Shown here: piece after piece, positions 10,906 to 21,852 of the stretch
Layout: every line of letters starts with the position of its first letter
Position numbering within the stretch: position 1 is the first letter of the stretch
DNA from: Serripes groenlandicus
Taxonomy: Eukaryota > Mollusca > Bivalvia > Cardiida > Cardiidae
Reading direction: 5' to 3'
Assembly: GCA_031761405.1 (NCBI GenBank)
Contig: JASEVX010000013.1
Coordinates: 44,038,704 to 44,102,703, forward strand
Length of the DNA stretch: 64,000 bases
Program-made: the position numbers and the translations under genes
Notes under the pieces: model-generated
Database searches by the model: none
Seen by the model: the letters and a program-made list of their open reading frames with translations, nothing else
What the model was told of the DNA's origin: nothing

Positions 10906-11321
10906 ACATAAGTGGGGAGTTGGCCCCTTTCAAAAAAAAATCATAAATATTGGCCTAACACATGTCATATGCGGTGCATAGAAAATCTCCCAAATATTTA
11001 CTGAATTCGAAGCAGTGAAGACTGGGATTTTCTGCACAAATGGCGTAAGAACTGGTTGTATCTCAAGGACATGGAGTGTGATTAAAATAAGATTTAAGCT
11101 AAAATAGATAAGTTTAAAGTAATTGGTTTAAATAAATAATCCAGATAAGGCTGCACAGAGGTACAACCTGATCTAAATCAAAACTTGAACATTATTCTCA
11201 GAGCCCAAAGCTTGGCTTTCTGACATAACTAATATACATGTTTATTCTCATAGATCTGTTTTTTAATTAATTTATCATCTTATTTTATTAAAAGTCATTC
11301 TTATTTGCAGTTATTGTCATG

Positions 11322-13277
11322 CAGGGCTCGAATTTAAGCACTCGCCACTCGCAAAATGCGAGCTGTATTTTAAAAATGCGAGTTGATATTTCTTAAGCTG
11401 GCCTTTTTTTGCGAGTGGATTTCAAGTTAAGTACATAACTGTTTATTTAATTTGATTGGATTAAAAGAATAAACACGTATGTTCAAGGTAAAACAAACTA
11501 GGTTTAACCTCTTTCTTTTTCTTCTCGCCATATTATCCCCGTAGCAACAGGTTATCAACAGCATGTATACATGTTTACATAAAGAGTAGACTGCGGATAG
11601 TATTTTTCGATTACGCACTCACTCTATGAACTGAAAAAAGTTTAAAACCCGTCAACAACAAAAGTGAGTAGACTGTGTCTCGTTTATCGATTGCGCTTTC
11701 TCTATAGTTTAATTAAAAGTTGGGAACCCGTCAAATTCGTTGTTTACATATTTTGTCGACTGCTAGAAATGGCTGGCCAAAAAATATCGTGTTTTTTTTT
11801 CAATTGAGTCGACGACGAATAAGAGACAAACATCGAATGAGTACCCTAAACAAGAGTCACCAATCAAGAAAAAAAGAAATAACCCTTCAATAAATACAGT
11901 TCAGAAATGGGAGCGAGAGCTTAATATCACTCTCGGTTACAAATTCGACAGTGACAGAACTGTTACTGAGATTTGGTGCGTCGATTGCAGAAATCACGCG
12001 ATCGACAGATCATCCACGATAATAATAATTTATTTCTATTACTATGGTATCACAACATTTAAACAATCGTCCTTGATGAGTTCTAAATCTAATTTTAAAA
12101 GAAAGAGCCATTAGCTACCACTATATATTGATTCTATATTAGATCTACTATAAATAGAAAAGAGGGTATTCCAAGATTAAAATAGACAATTTCTCCTTTT
12201 ACCACACAGTTTTGAACCCTATTCAATGAATACATCCTCAATCTAGGGAAAGGTAAAGCATGGAAAATAATGAGTCATATCGATGGTGAATGAAATTGCT
12301 TCGTAGTAGATTTCCAAATAAGGAAATGTTTACTACAGCTTCAAGAAAGAGCGGCAAATAAATATCACGTGATATGTATGCCCGCGAAAATATCACGTGG
12401 TGTTATTTCGCATCCATTGGATGAAGCTCTGTTCTTTTAACTATCTCGCGAGATTACAAGTTAGGAAAATAATGTACACTGATCACGTGGTCAACATACA
12501 TTGTACTAGCTATATATAGTATTTGAGTGAGTTATTAATAGAAAGGTACCAGGTTTATCTTCATTCTTTCTCCCCGTAGACTATAGATCGATGCATTAAA
12601 TTGTTATGATTGTTAGACTTACAACAAGCATTTCATTCTTTATTAATATGAATTGCAAAAGGCAAGTGATTTTCTGTGCGTGACAGGCACGTACGCTCTT
12701 GGATTGATTAAAAAATGCTTACGTGCCTTTTGAACACTGCCGGGCGTCTATCTGTCTGTCATTGATAAAGTCATTGAATGGAGATATTTGAATTTATTTA
12801 CTCGGTAGTCTAATATTCCATAATGTGACTATATAAATAGTAGTGCTGGTGGTATTTTTGTGAGTTGACTCACAGCCAAAAGACCAACAACATTGCCATA
12901 TGGACCAAGGCATTAAATATTAAGATAATCATGAGAAGGACTGACTGTGGTTACAGTGAAGGACTGATAAATTAATCGTTTAAAAGTTTAAGAACTATGT
13001 CTCTCACTCACAGTTTCTGCACTGTCACACTTGTTATTGTTGAATCCATGATTCATATTTCTGTCTTGATACTTAAAGTGGTCATTAAAATGATTTACTA
13101 CTAATAATAAAGTCTAATACTATTTGTCAAATGAATACAGGTTTTGAAACAAATAATTTTGTTTTTTAGCCATTTCGGCGAAAATTGTTTTGGCTAGTTG
13201 GTTTCACATTTGGCCAGTTGAAATTTTAGGCACTGGCCAAATTCGCAAGTGCACAAAAAAGTTAATTTCTAGCCCTG
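11322..13277 (+). mobile_element. hAT-like DNA transposon, degenerate, nested in element copy 1
   Basis: The ends CAGGGCTCGAATTTAA and (reverse complement of the right end) CAGGGCTAGAAATTAA are terminal inverted repeats, flanked by the direct repeat GTCATG (11316-11321 and 13278-13283). Copy 2 of the host element lacks it. On the + strand, about 11769-12030, broken frames read MAGQKISC and then KWERELNITLGYKFDSDRTV followed by WCVDCRNHA. This resembles the N-terminal zinc-binding start of hAT-derived transposases such as the ZNF862/C17orf113-like group. A frameshift separates the two parts and no catalytic core follows. Confidence 0.65.
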
Positions 13278-13339
13278 GTCATGTATTAAAACAGCAGTCA
13301 ATGATTATTGATATTAGCATCAAGTTTTATTTTAAAACA

Positions 13340-13800
13340 CAGAATGGATACAGGATTAAGAACATCCCATATAATCATGGAATAACAGTTCTTATGGCGA
13401 TTACTGGAGAGGAAATTCATATCTATATAGGCAGATAGTGATATACCCTTTGGTCATTGGTACCTGTCAATACAATGAAAAATGCATGCATCTTTGACTG
13501 TGGGGTAATATTCTTTCCTGCATACACATCAAAACAGTAAATGGATTGAGAGCAACCTGTACAATCATGGAATCACAGCTGTTATGTCGAAAATGGGAGA
13601 GGAAGTTCATATATAATAGGCAGTTAGTGATATACCCTTTGGTCATTCGTGCCTGTCAAAACAATGAAAATTGCATGCATCTTTAACTGTGGGATAATAT
13701 AACTTCCTGCATCAACATTAAACAAGGGAATAGATTGAGAGCAACACATACAATGATGGATTTACAGCTGTTTTGAGGATGACTGGAGAAGAAATTCAGC
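13340..13800. repeat. About 188-bp tandem repeat, 2.5 units, in element copy 1
   Basis: Repeated words are AATCATGGAAT(A/C)ACAG, ACTGGAGAGGAAATTCAT, ATACCCTTTGGTCATT and ATGCATGCATCTTT. The inverse of the same array is at 17080-17520 in copy 2, so it belongs to the element. Confidence 0.7.
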
Positions 13801-13989
13801 TGATTACATATAATACTAATGGATTAATACAAGGTAATGTTTATGAACAGATAAGTATATATCAAATTCAAATAAGGTCCTGTTCTTTGATTGCACAGTT
13901 TGTGTTTTTCATGATCACAGTTTGTCTGATGTCCTTCGTTCACACGCCATCATCAATTGCCTTGTGAACACTCTACAGGCAACATTTTA

Positions 13990-14930
13990 CAACATCCAAT
14001 ATGAATGCAAGTTTAGCAGTAGTTCATCTCCAACAAATCTTGGCCCTGTGAGGTGAAAATTTAGGTCACAATGTCAATTTATTATTTATTTAACTTGGTC
14101 ATATGAGGTCAAAAACTGGGTCATAAGTTCAAATTGAAGGAAAATCTTGTTAACACTGGAGGCTGCATATTTATCTTTAGCATGTTGAAATTTTGTAAGA
14201 ATTATGGTCTTGATGTCATTTTGGAGAAAGGCTAAGTTCAATTTTTGGGTCATATCCGGTCATAAACTAGGTCACTTCACCAATCTGAAGGAAAATCTTG
14301 TTTACAGTCTAGAAACCACACTTTTACTTCAGCAGCTTGAAACTTTGTCAGAATGTTTGTCTTGACAATACATATGCCTAGTAAAAAAAAAAGGGTCATG
14401 GTTGGTCAAAAATTAGGTCACAAGAGCAAATTGAAGTCACATTTTGTAAACAATCAGACATTTTTAATGCTGCATTTTTAATTTTAGCATGTTAACATTT
14501 TGTCATAATTGGTGTTATGGTCAAATCTAGGCTAAATTCAATTAAAGATCATGTTGGATAAAAAAAAAAACAAGGTCACTAGGAAACATTTGAGAACAAT
14601 CGTGTAAACACTCTTGACCTCAATGTTTGCTTCAGTATTTTGAAACTTTGTCAGAATGTTTGTCCTGAGGATAGCTAGGCCAAGTTCAAATATGTGTCAT
14701 TTCGGATCAAACATAAGGTTATTAGGCCATATTTAAGGAAAATGTTGTTAACACTCTGAAAGCTTTTCATTTAATGTTAACATGTTGAAACTTTGACAGA
14801 TGGTTGTTTTGAACATTGTTATAAACCTGTCTGAAACTATGTCACTTGTAAGGCCAAATTGAAGGATATCTTGTTAAGACTATTAATATGTTTGACTTTA
14901 CTGTATTATATATGTGATTGCTTATGTGAT
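13990..14930. repeat. Degenerate tandem core of element copy 1
   Basis: Recurring blocks are TTTGTCAGAATGTTTGTC, TTGAAGGAAAATCTTG, AACATGTTGAAACTTTG and GGTCATATGAGGTCA, spaced roughly 110-150 bp. The inverse occurs at 16240-16990 in copy 2. No protein is encoded. Confidence 0.6.
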
Positions 14931-15116
14931 GAAGTGAATGTTTAAATGTTTGATGATTTGACTTTGCACCAAAAGATAAAGTAGGGATAGTGTACAATAA
15001 CGGTCCCAGTTCCGACAGCTTGTAACATATTCCTTAATCATGGTAGTCATATACCTACAGCTTAGACCCATTATAGGCGCTGTGCTCGTGACGAGGCTTT
15101 GCCTTTTTCATATTAA

Positions 15117-15328
15117 TCAGATAATATATAAAGTCGATAGAGCAATGACGTCATTTTACACAGACGTATACAATAAACTGTGACCTTGACCGTTAACCTA
15201 TGTCAGTGAAACGCGTATTCGTTCAAGAGGCGATGTAATTGAACATGTGTTTTAAGTTTCATAACATTAGGACAAAAACAAAGTCGCTTAAGCGATGACG
15301 TTGTATCGCACATTATATATTTGTAACT
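15117..15328. repeat. Right part of the duplicated segment interrupted by element copy 1
   Basis: AATCAGATAATATATAAAGTC through TTTGTAAC matches 55500-55715 almost base for base (GTCGATAGAGCAATGACGTC, TGTGACCTTGACCGTTAACC). Homology stops at a T-run (15329 on), which is probably another insertion or repeat boundary. Confidence 0.75.
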
Positions 15329-16078
15329 TTTTTTTTTTTTTTTTCAATAACCCATGAAGCTTTCTGAAATGAAACTGGATAAATCCATGGGGGCCGCCAT
15401 TTTGGATATGTATAAAAAGCAGACGTAAAACACAGATTGAAAATGATTGTCGTCTTTTTAATACTTTTTTTTTAATCGGTATTTTGGGTATGTATAAAAT
15501 GATCAGAAAAACACGGATTGAAAATTATTATTATGTGTTATGTGGGAATTAACATTTGTACGAAAAAATAAATGGAAATCTGTAAGAAATATGTTTCCCC
15601 GTTCGTCAAAAAAACGACAGCATTAGCCTTCTACGCCCGAAACTAAATTTTGACTATCGTAGCCCAAATGGTCGTGACATCATTTCCGTAACACTTTATC
15701 TTGGCGTAACGTCAATGGAGCGACGTCGTTTCCCGCAAAAAAAGTGGTATCAACATGAAAGACCCCAACTTCCTATACATGAGCTATTGACTCACTCATT
15801 CAAAGTATAATTATTTATCAAACATTGTGACAAAAGGATAACTTCTTCATAAGGAGCAGTTGTTCTTGTGACGGCAATCTTTTCCTAAATCGTCTGTTGC
15901 ATAGGCCTCAGGGTTTAGCAGAAATGTGACCCCTTACATAATTTGTTCCAGTCATATTGACTGGTTGAAAAAGGCAGTCGCCAGGTGGCATCAGAATAGG
16001 GCTGATCTATTTGCTTCTTTACTATCATGCAGGTGATCGATTAAGGATCATCTTGGCCCTCATGTTTTAACCTCGTTC
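15329..16078. other. Spacer between the two inverted elements
   Basis: It begins with a T-rich run. An imperfect direct repeat (TTTTGG(A/G)TATGTATAAAA ... ACACGGATTGAAAAT) lies at 15400-15530. At 15825-15910 there is a decayed piece of the piggyBac-like MITE (ACATTGTGACAAAAGGA ... CGTCTGTTGCATAGGCCTCA). No gene is seen. Confidence 0.5.
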
Positions 16079-16229
16079 ATTAATATGAAAAAGGCAAAGC
16101 CTCATCACGAGCACAGCGTCTATAATAGTTCTAACCTGTAGGTATGTGACTTCCATGATAAAGGAATCTGTTTCAAGCTGTCGGAACTGAGACCGCTCAC
16201 TGTTGTACACTATTCCTACTTTATCTTTT

Positions 16230-16990
16230 GGTGCAAAGTCAAATCTTCAACAATTTTAACATTCAATTTATCACATGAACATAATCAATACATAAAAGCT
16301 TGGTGACATAGTTTCTGGGTCAAAACATCCATTCTGCCAAAGTTTCAACATGCTAACATTAAAAGAACAGCTGTCAGAGTGTTAATAAGATTTTCCTTTA
16401 ATTTGGTCTAGTGACCTTATTAGTCTATATGTTTGACCTGACTTGACCAATATTTGAACTTGGCCTAGATATCAATAATCATCAGGCGAACATTCTGACA
16501 AAGTTTCAAGATGCTGAATTAAACATCGAGGTCAAGCATGTTTACAAGATTTTCCTCAAATGTTTTTCTTTGGACCTCATTGTTGTTTTTATCCAACATG
16601 ACCTATATTTTAGACTAGGTTTCACCAAAACACCAATTCTGACAAAATAACAACATGTTAAAATTAAAAGTGCAGCATTCAAAATGCTCCTTCAATTTGG
16701 TCTAGTGACCTAGTTGCTGACCCACCATGACCCTTATTCTTACTTGGTCTAGATAATGTCAAGACAAACATTCTGACAAAGCTTCAAGCTGCTGAAGGCA
16801 AACTGTGGTTTTTAGATTAACAAGAGTTTCCTACAATTTGGTGGAGTGACCTAGTTCATCGCCCAACATGACCCAGTTTATGACTGAATATATTTAAACT
16901 TAGCCTAGATATCATGACATCAAAACAGTTATTTTGAAAACATTTCAACATGCTTAAGTTTAAAATAAGGCATCCTGAGTGTTCAATATG
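16230..16990. repeat. Degenerate tandem core of element copy 2
   Basis: Inverse of the copy 1 core. Repeats of CCTTTAATTTGGTCTAGTGA, ATTCTGACAAAGTTTCAA and TTGGCCTAGATATC are about 120-160 bp apart. Confidence 0.6.
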
Positions 16991-17705
16991 TTCCTTCAAA
17001 TTGACATTGAAAACAATGATTTTGATAAACTTATCCATTAATAAACATTACCTTGTATGAATTCATTAGTATTATATGTAATCAGCTGAAGTTCCTCTCC
17101 TGTCATCATCATAACAGCTGTAATTCCATCAGTAAATGGGTTTCTCTCATTCAATATATTCCCTTGTTTGATGTTGATGCAGGAAGTTATATTATCCCAC
17201 AGTCAAAGATGCATGCAATTATCATTGTTTTGACAGGCACCAATGACCAACGGGTATATCACTAACTGCCTATATGAACTTCCTCTCCCATTATCGCCAT
17301 AACAGCTGTGATTCCATGATTGTACAGGTTGATCTCAATCCATTTACTTTTATGATGTGTATGCAGGAAAGAATATTACCCCACAGTCAAAGATGCATGA
17401 TATTTTCATTGTATAGACAGGTACCAATGACCAAGGGGTATATCACTAACTGCTTATATGAATTTCCTCTCCAGTAATCGCCATAAGAACTGTTATTCCA
17501 TGATTGTATGGGATGTCCTAAATCCATTCTGTTTTAAAATTAAACTTGATGCAGAATATGATTGACTGCTGTTTTAATACATGAAATCAGACAATAACTG
17601 CAAATAAAAGTGTCTTTATATAAAATAAAATGATAAATTAAAGAATGGGATTACAAACACTATTTATACCTTTTTCTACTGTTTCCTTTTAAATAGCCTA
17701 ATATT

Positions 17706-19037
17706 TAAACAAGAGGCCCATGAGGGCCTATGCTCTACTGGGATAGTTCTTTGGTCATTTTTAATCCAGAGCATGTATGTATGGTGAAGATCGGATAGTA
17801 ATGGAGGCTCTATTGTCTTCACAAGCTGTATTATAGCAATTTTGACAATTTCAAGGGCCATAATCCGGTCTTGCATGGGCGGATCTAGCTGGTTTTCAAA
17901 AGGAACCGAGCTCTCATCAATATTTAATTACTATCTAAGTTTGGTGAAGATCAGATAGTAAATGGAGCCTCTATTGTGTGTTCACAAGCTCTATTATAGC
18001 AATTTTGGCAAATTCAAGGGCCATAATCCAGCCTTGCATTGGCGGATATGGCTGGTTTGCAAAAGGAACCGAGCTCTCATGAATATCTAACTACTATCTA
18101 AGTTTGGTGAAGATCTTATAGTAAATGGAGGCTCTATTGTTTTCACCAGCTGTTTTATAGCAATTTTGACAATTTCAAGGGCCAAAATCCAGTCTTGCAT
18201 GGGCAGATCTGACTGGTTAGCGAAAGGAACTGAGCTCTCATGGATATCTAACTACTGTAAAAGTTTGATGGAGATACAATCAAAACTGAAGACTTTATCT
18301 CGTTCACAAGCTGTATTATACTTATAGCAATTTTGACAACTTCAAGGGCCATAATCAAGCCTTACATGTACATGGGCGGATCTGGCTGGTTCGCAAAAGG
18401 AACCAAGCTCTCATCAATATTTATCTACTATCTAAGTTTGGTGAAGATCGAATAGTAAATGGAGGCTCTATTGTGTTCACAAGCTGTATTATAGCAATTT
18501 TGACAATTTCAAGGGCCATAATCCAGTCTTGCATGGGCGGATCTGGCTGGTTAGCATAGGAACCAAGCTCTCATGGATATCTAACTACTGTATAAGTTTG
18601 ATGGAGATACAATCAAAACTGAAGACTTGATCGCGTTCACAAGCTGTATTATAGCAATTTTGACAACTTCAAAGGCCATAATCCAGTCATGGAAGGGTAT
18701 ATCTGGCTGGTTTTCGAAAGGAACCAAGCTCTCATCAATATTTAACTACTATCTAAGTTTGGTGAAGATCGGATAGTAAATGGAGCCATTATTGTGTTCA
18801 CAAGCTCTATTATAGCAATTTCGACAATTTCAAGGGCTATAATCCAGTCTTGCATGGGCGTATCTGACTGGTTTGCGAAAGGAACCGAGCTCTCATGGAT
18901 ATCTAACTACTGTATAAGTTTGATTGTGATACAATCAAAACTGAAGACTGTATCGCGTTCAAAAGCAATTGTTTACAGACGCACCGACGACGGATACCAC
19001 TGCATAAGCTCTTCTGGCCTTTGGACAGTAGAGCTAA
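17706..19037 (-). mobile_element. Tandem-core element with hairpin ends, seven core units
   Basis: On the minus strand it starts AGCTCTACTGTCCAAAGG and ends in a GC-rich hairpin AGGCCC-TCAT-GGGCCT followed by CTTGT. The core is seven units of about 163 bp, marked by GGGCCATAATCCAGTCTTGC near 17850, 18019, 18179, 18346, 18513, 18672 and 18835. Subterminal inverted repeats are CTCTACTGG and CCAGTAGAG. The same family with three units is on the + strand at 36990. Hairpins, subterminal inverted repeats and a roughly 160-bp tandem core fit bivalve pearl-type elements, usually interpreted as non-autonomous Helentrons. Confidence 0.7.
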
Positions 19038-19039
19038 AA

Positions 19040-19515
19040 ATAGAAGGGATCATGAATAAGTGAACTGTCGCCGTGATATAACTGAAATAATATTGAAAGC
19101 GGCTTAAAACCCCAATAAATAAAAAATAGACCAGAATTGAAAACAATATACATGTATATTAGTTATGTCAAAAAGCCAAGCTTTGGGTTCTGCAACCAGT
19201 TTAGTTTTAGACCAGTTGGTACCTCTGTGCAGTCTTATCTGGATTATTCGGATTTCCTTTAAACCAATGACTTTAAACTTATCTTTTTTACATCAATTGT
19301 GGAACAAGCTTTAATCTTATTTTAATCATGCTCAATGTCCTGGTGATACAACCAGTTCTCGCTCAATTTGTGCGGAAAATCCCAATCTTCACTGAATTCT
19401 GATTCAGATATTTGGGGCATTTTTTTTAGAATTTAGTAGATTTTGAGTAACTATGTTTTCAAAAAGCTGTCTGCTGCAGAGGCGTCAGAAAGCGTCTATA
19501 TAAGGGAAAGGGTTA
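19040..19515 (+). repeat. SINE tail and MITE fragment inside element copy 2
   Basis: CATGAATAAGTGAACTGTCG then CCGTGATATAACTGAAATAA (19045-19115) is a SINE tail in + orientation. At 19455-19515, CAAAAAGCTGTCTGCTGCAG to GGGAAAGGGTTAA is the right half of the piggyBac-like MITE. 19260-19335 also carries the inverse of the other SINE tail (GTTTAAACTTATTT-like, ATTAATCATGCTC-like). Confidence 0.5.
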
Positions 19516-20405
19516 ATTGACATATGATTATTATAATTACTGATGATACAGGAGAATTATATGATTATCTATATAAAAAAAATCTTTCTGTTAAATTCAA
19601 TACACCAGAAGGTATTAAACTTACATTTGTGTTTATCTTAATATGAAGATGACATTTGATCTTACAGCATATGATGTTTGAAAGCATTGTGATAAAAGGT
19701 CAAATTGTTGACAATATGCAACTATACTGTCTCTAAATGCTTTTGAATTAACTGTTTAGCAAGAGGTTTTTATACTTACTTAAATGATGTTTAGCTGCAG
19801 AGTGGATTCTTTTAAAGCATCGCATTGGTCCTGACGGCTTCCAGAATTCTCGACCCCAATTTAGACTTCAGTTTATATAGGTGTGAATGGATGATGGTTC
19901 TTTTGTTGTTTAATCACTACATTTAGATAATGATTAATCATTTAATGTAATAATGATGTATGTTTTAACATCAGTATAAATTATCCTATATCATGGTTTT
20001 CAAAGAATTCTTAAGATTTGAAGTATTGTTTGATAGAGGACATTTCCTCCTTTTCTCACAATTTTCCTAATTAATTTATATAATTATACCTTAGCCAGAA
20101 GCCAACCTGTCATATACATATTCTCCTTTTTCACCAAATGTTTTCAAAGTCGTCTGCAGCAGATTAACTTTTTAGAACACATCAAGATCATTTAAATAAT
20201 CAATCAACAGGTAATCAAGTATCAATAATCAGTCAAGCATCATACCGCTTTTGTTTATGACACTTATATAAACAAATAATGGGGTCGAGATTTCTGGCTA
20301 CCATCCTGACATGCAATGTGCCTTGTTAAAATTCATTTTTGATTATCACATCCTTAAGTCTTTATCACTTGTAAAAACATTTTTTGTTTAGAACACACAG
20401 CAAAA

Positions 20406-20513
20406 GGCATGCCCTAGTCCAGGTTTCTGTACTAGGAATGCGATTTTTTATTTTGAATGTTCGCATCCTACAATGCAATATGTAACGGCGATATATTGAG
20501 ACTAGGCATGCCC
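20406..20513. repeat. 108-bp insert with inverted ends, copy 2 only
   Basis: It begins GGCATGCCCTAGTC and ends GACTAGGCATGCCC, and is absent from the corresponding place in copy 1 (about 10407, where only GGGCATTCCT is present). This is consistent with a small MITE and duplicated target. Confidence 0.5.
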
Positions 20514-21571
20514 ATATAAATCCGTCTCGGCCATGGATATGTCTCCAGTCAAGTCTTTTAGAAAACTTGTACAAACTTCCTTTTTTGGACACCTGATATG
20601 TCTCTTGAATACACTGGGGACGTTTCTTCTTAGGTTCTTTTAGTTTAAAAAGCTGTTAGTTTTAACTGATTAGCCATTAGTCTTAAATTTTCTGTCCACA
20701 TTGCAAATGTGTTCGGCACTAAAAAATGAAGTGGATGTCATGCAGTAGAAACGTAAGATGTTACGTCATTAAATGTGTAAACAATCTGCACTGAGAACTT
20801 CTAAACACTTCTAAAAATAGATTTACTTTCTTATGTGCTATTTTAGTGATATTTTAATTCATGCATAGGGTCTGTAATTTTACGACTGCATGATTTCAGA
20901 GAAAAACAACATCGATTTTGAAAAGGGGAAATCGATTTTCAATCGAAATTGATTGAATTTTCTAAATATATCGGGTATATGTATTTGTAAACATTGTTTC
21001 TATGCAGATTTTATAAAAGAAAATATGTTCTGAATCGGAACTACCAGTGATCCGGAACTCCCATACAGTACTAACTGTACAGGAGCAGTCCTAGTCCTTC
21101 AAAAACAGACATCGCATATGCTCATTTTTCATTTTGTTATTATCCTGCATACGCGAGGACCAACAAATGACAGATGATAAAAAGAGAAACCGAAAGTCTA
21201 AAATATTTGGACTAGAGCAGTCCCTGTGATTCATATTTTGGCAGAGATATAAATACATGTCTCTGATTTGGGTCACAGGGTATGTTCAACCAATTTTTGC
21301 ATCGATCTTTGACCGTCCGAATGAGTTTTTGTCAGAAGGACTGACGACTTTAGCAGGTCTGCGAAGCATTGAGAGTGAAACAAATTGACCACTTAGAGCA
21401 TATCTTAGATCGGAGTCGGACAGTTGTCCCATCGCCAGGAACATCCGTCAATGAATACAACATTCAGATTTACAATACAGCTAGATTTTATATCTTTACC
21501 TACAAGAACGCCAAAATGAAATTGTCTGTGTTAATATATGTTACGAAAACGAGAGAGATAAAAATTCTTAC

Positions 21572-21791
21572 CTAAAGCAAAGTAACTCGTAGTCCATAGG
21601 TTCTGGTTATCGGCCTTTACTGTAAACAAAAAAGTTGTTGTCGTTATCTCGGGAACCAGCTTGATTTGGACGGATGTGACGTCGGCCGGATATGAATAAA
21701 TGTCGGTCATGGTTCCCTGCTTTCTTCTATGTAATTTCATTTGGCTTTCATGAGCGGGGCCGTAGTAACTTTGCACCCAATTTTTTTCCAT
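21572..21791 (-). CDS. Putative first exon carried by the 5.8-kb element (copy 2)
   Basis: The exon runs from an ATG (MEKNWVQSYY...) for about 73 codons and stops exactly at a GTAAG donor (about 21567-21571 in the given strand). The protein is hydrophilic with a beta-rich end (LVPEITTTTFLFTVKADNQN). No signal peptide or motif is recognised. The ATG and donor are conserved in the decayed copy at 9417-9628, which argues that this was once a real exon of a gene in the element. A candidate later exon (minus strand, about 20290-20640) contains PKKKRPQCIQETYQVSKKG. Splicing between them is untested. Confidence 0.3.
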
Positions 21792-21852
21792 ACTGAATAT
21801 AGAAAATTTCCCCTTATTAAGGTTAAACCTCATAACGAGCTTTGCTCGTTAT

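Larger units (their letters stand above)
9325..15116 (+). mobile_element. Unknown 5.8-kb element, copy 1 (forward)
   Basis: It interrupts a sequence that is continuous at 55490-55510. The left end has three successive hairpins: CGAGC-ACA-GCTCG, TTTCTTGC-GAT-GCAAGAAA, CGTGC-TTT-GCACG. The right end has CTGTGCTCGT, the inverse of the left ACGAGCACAG, then an AGGC-TTT-GCCT hairpin and TTTTTCATATTAAT. Subterminal inverted repeats, end hairpins, internal tandem repeats and little or no target duplication suggest a rolling-circle (Helentron/pearl-like) non-autonomous element; this is inference. No helicase or transposase reading frame was found. Nested inside are a SINE (10618) and a hAT-like element (11322). 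Copy 2 lies inverted at 16079. Confidence 0.65.
16079..21852 (-). mobile_element. Unknown 5.8-kb element, copy 2 (reverse)
   Basis: It is the reverse complement of copy 1 end to end. It starts ATTAATATGAAAAAGGCAAA (the inverted 3' hairpin) then CACGAGCACAGCG, and ends AACGAGCTTTGCTCGTT (the 5' hairpin). Shared internal landmarks include the 188-bp repeats, the CAATGTGCCTTGTTAA region and the ATG-to-GTAAG exon. It differs from copy 1 by lacking the hAT-like insertion and by carrying a tandem-core element (17706-19037), a SINE tail (19045-19115), a MITE fragment (19455-19515) and a 108-bp inverted-repeat insert (20406-20513). Confidence 0.65.

Noticed and set aside
9325..21852. LTR retrotransposon or LINE interpretation of the large inverted copies
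   Set aside because: No reverse transcriptase, integrase, long direct repeats or poly-A tail at the ends; the ends are hairpins with subterminal inverted repeats.
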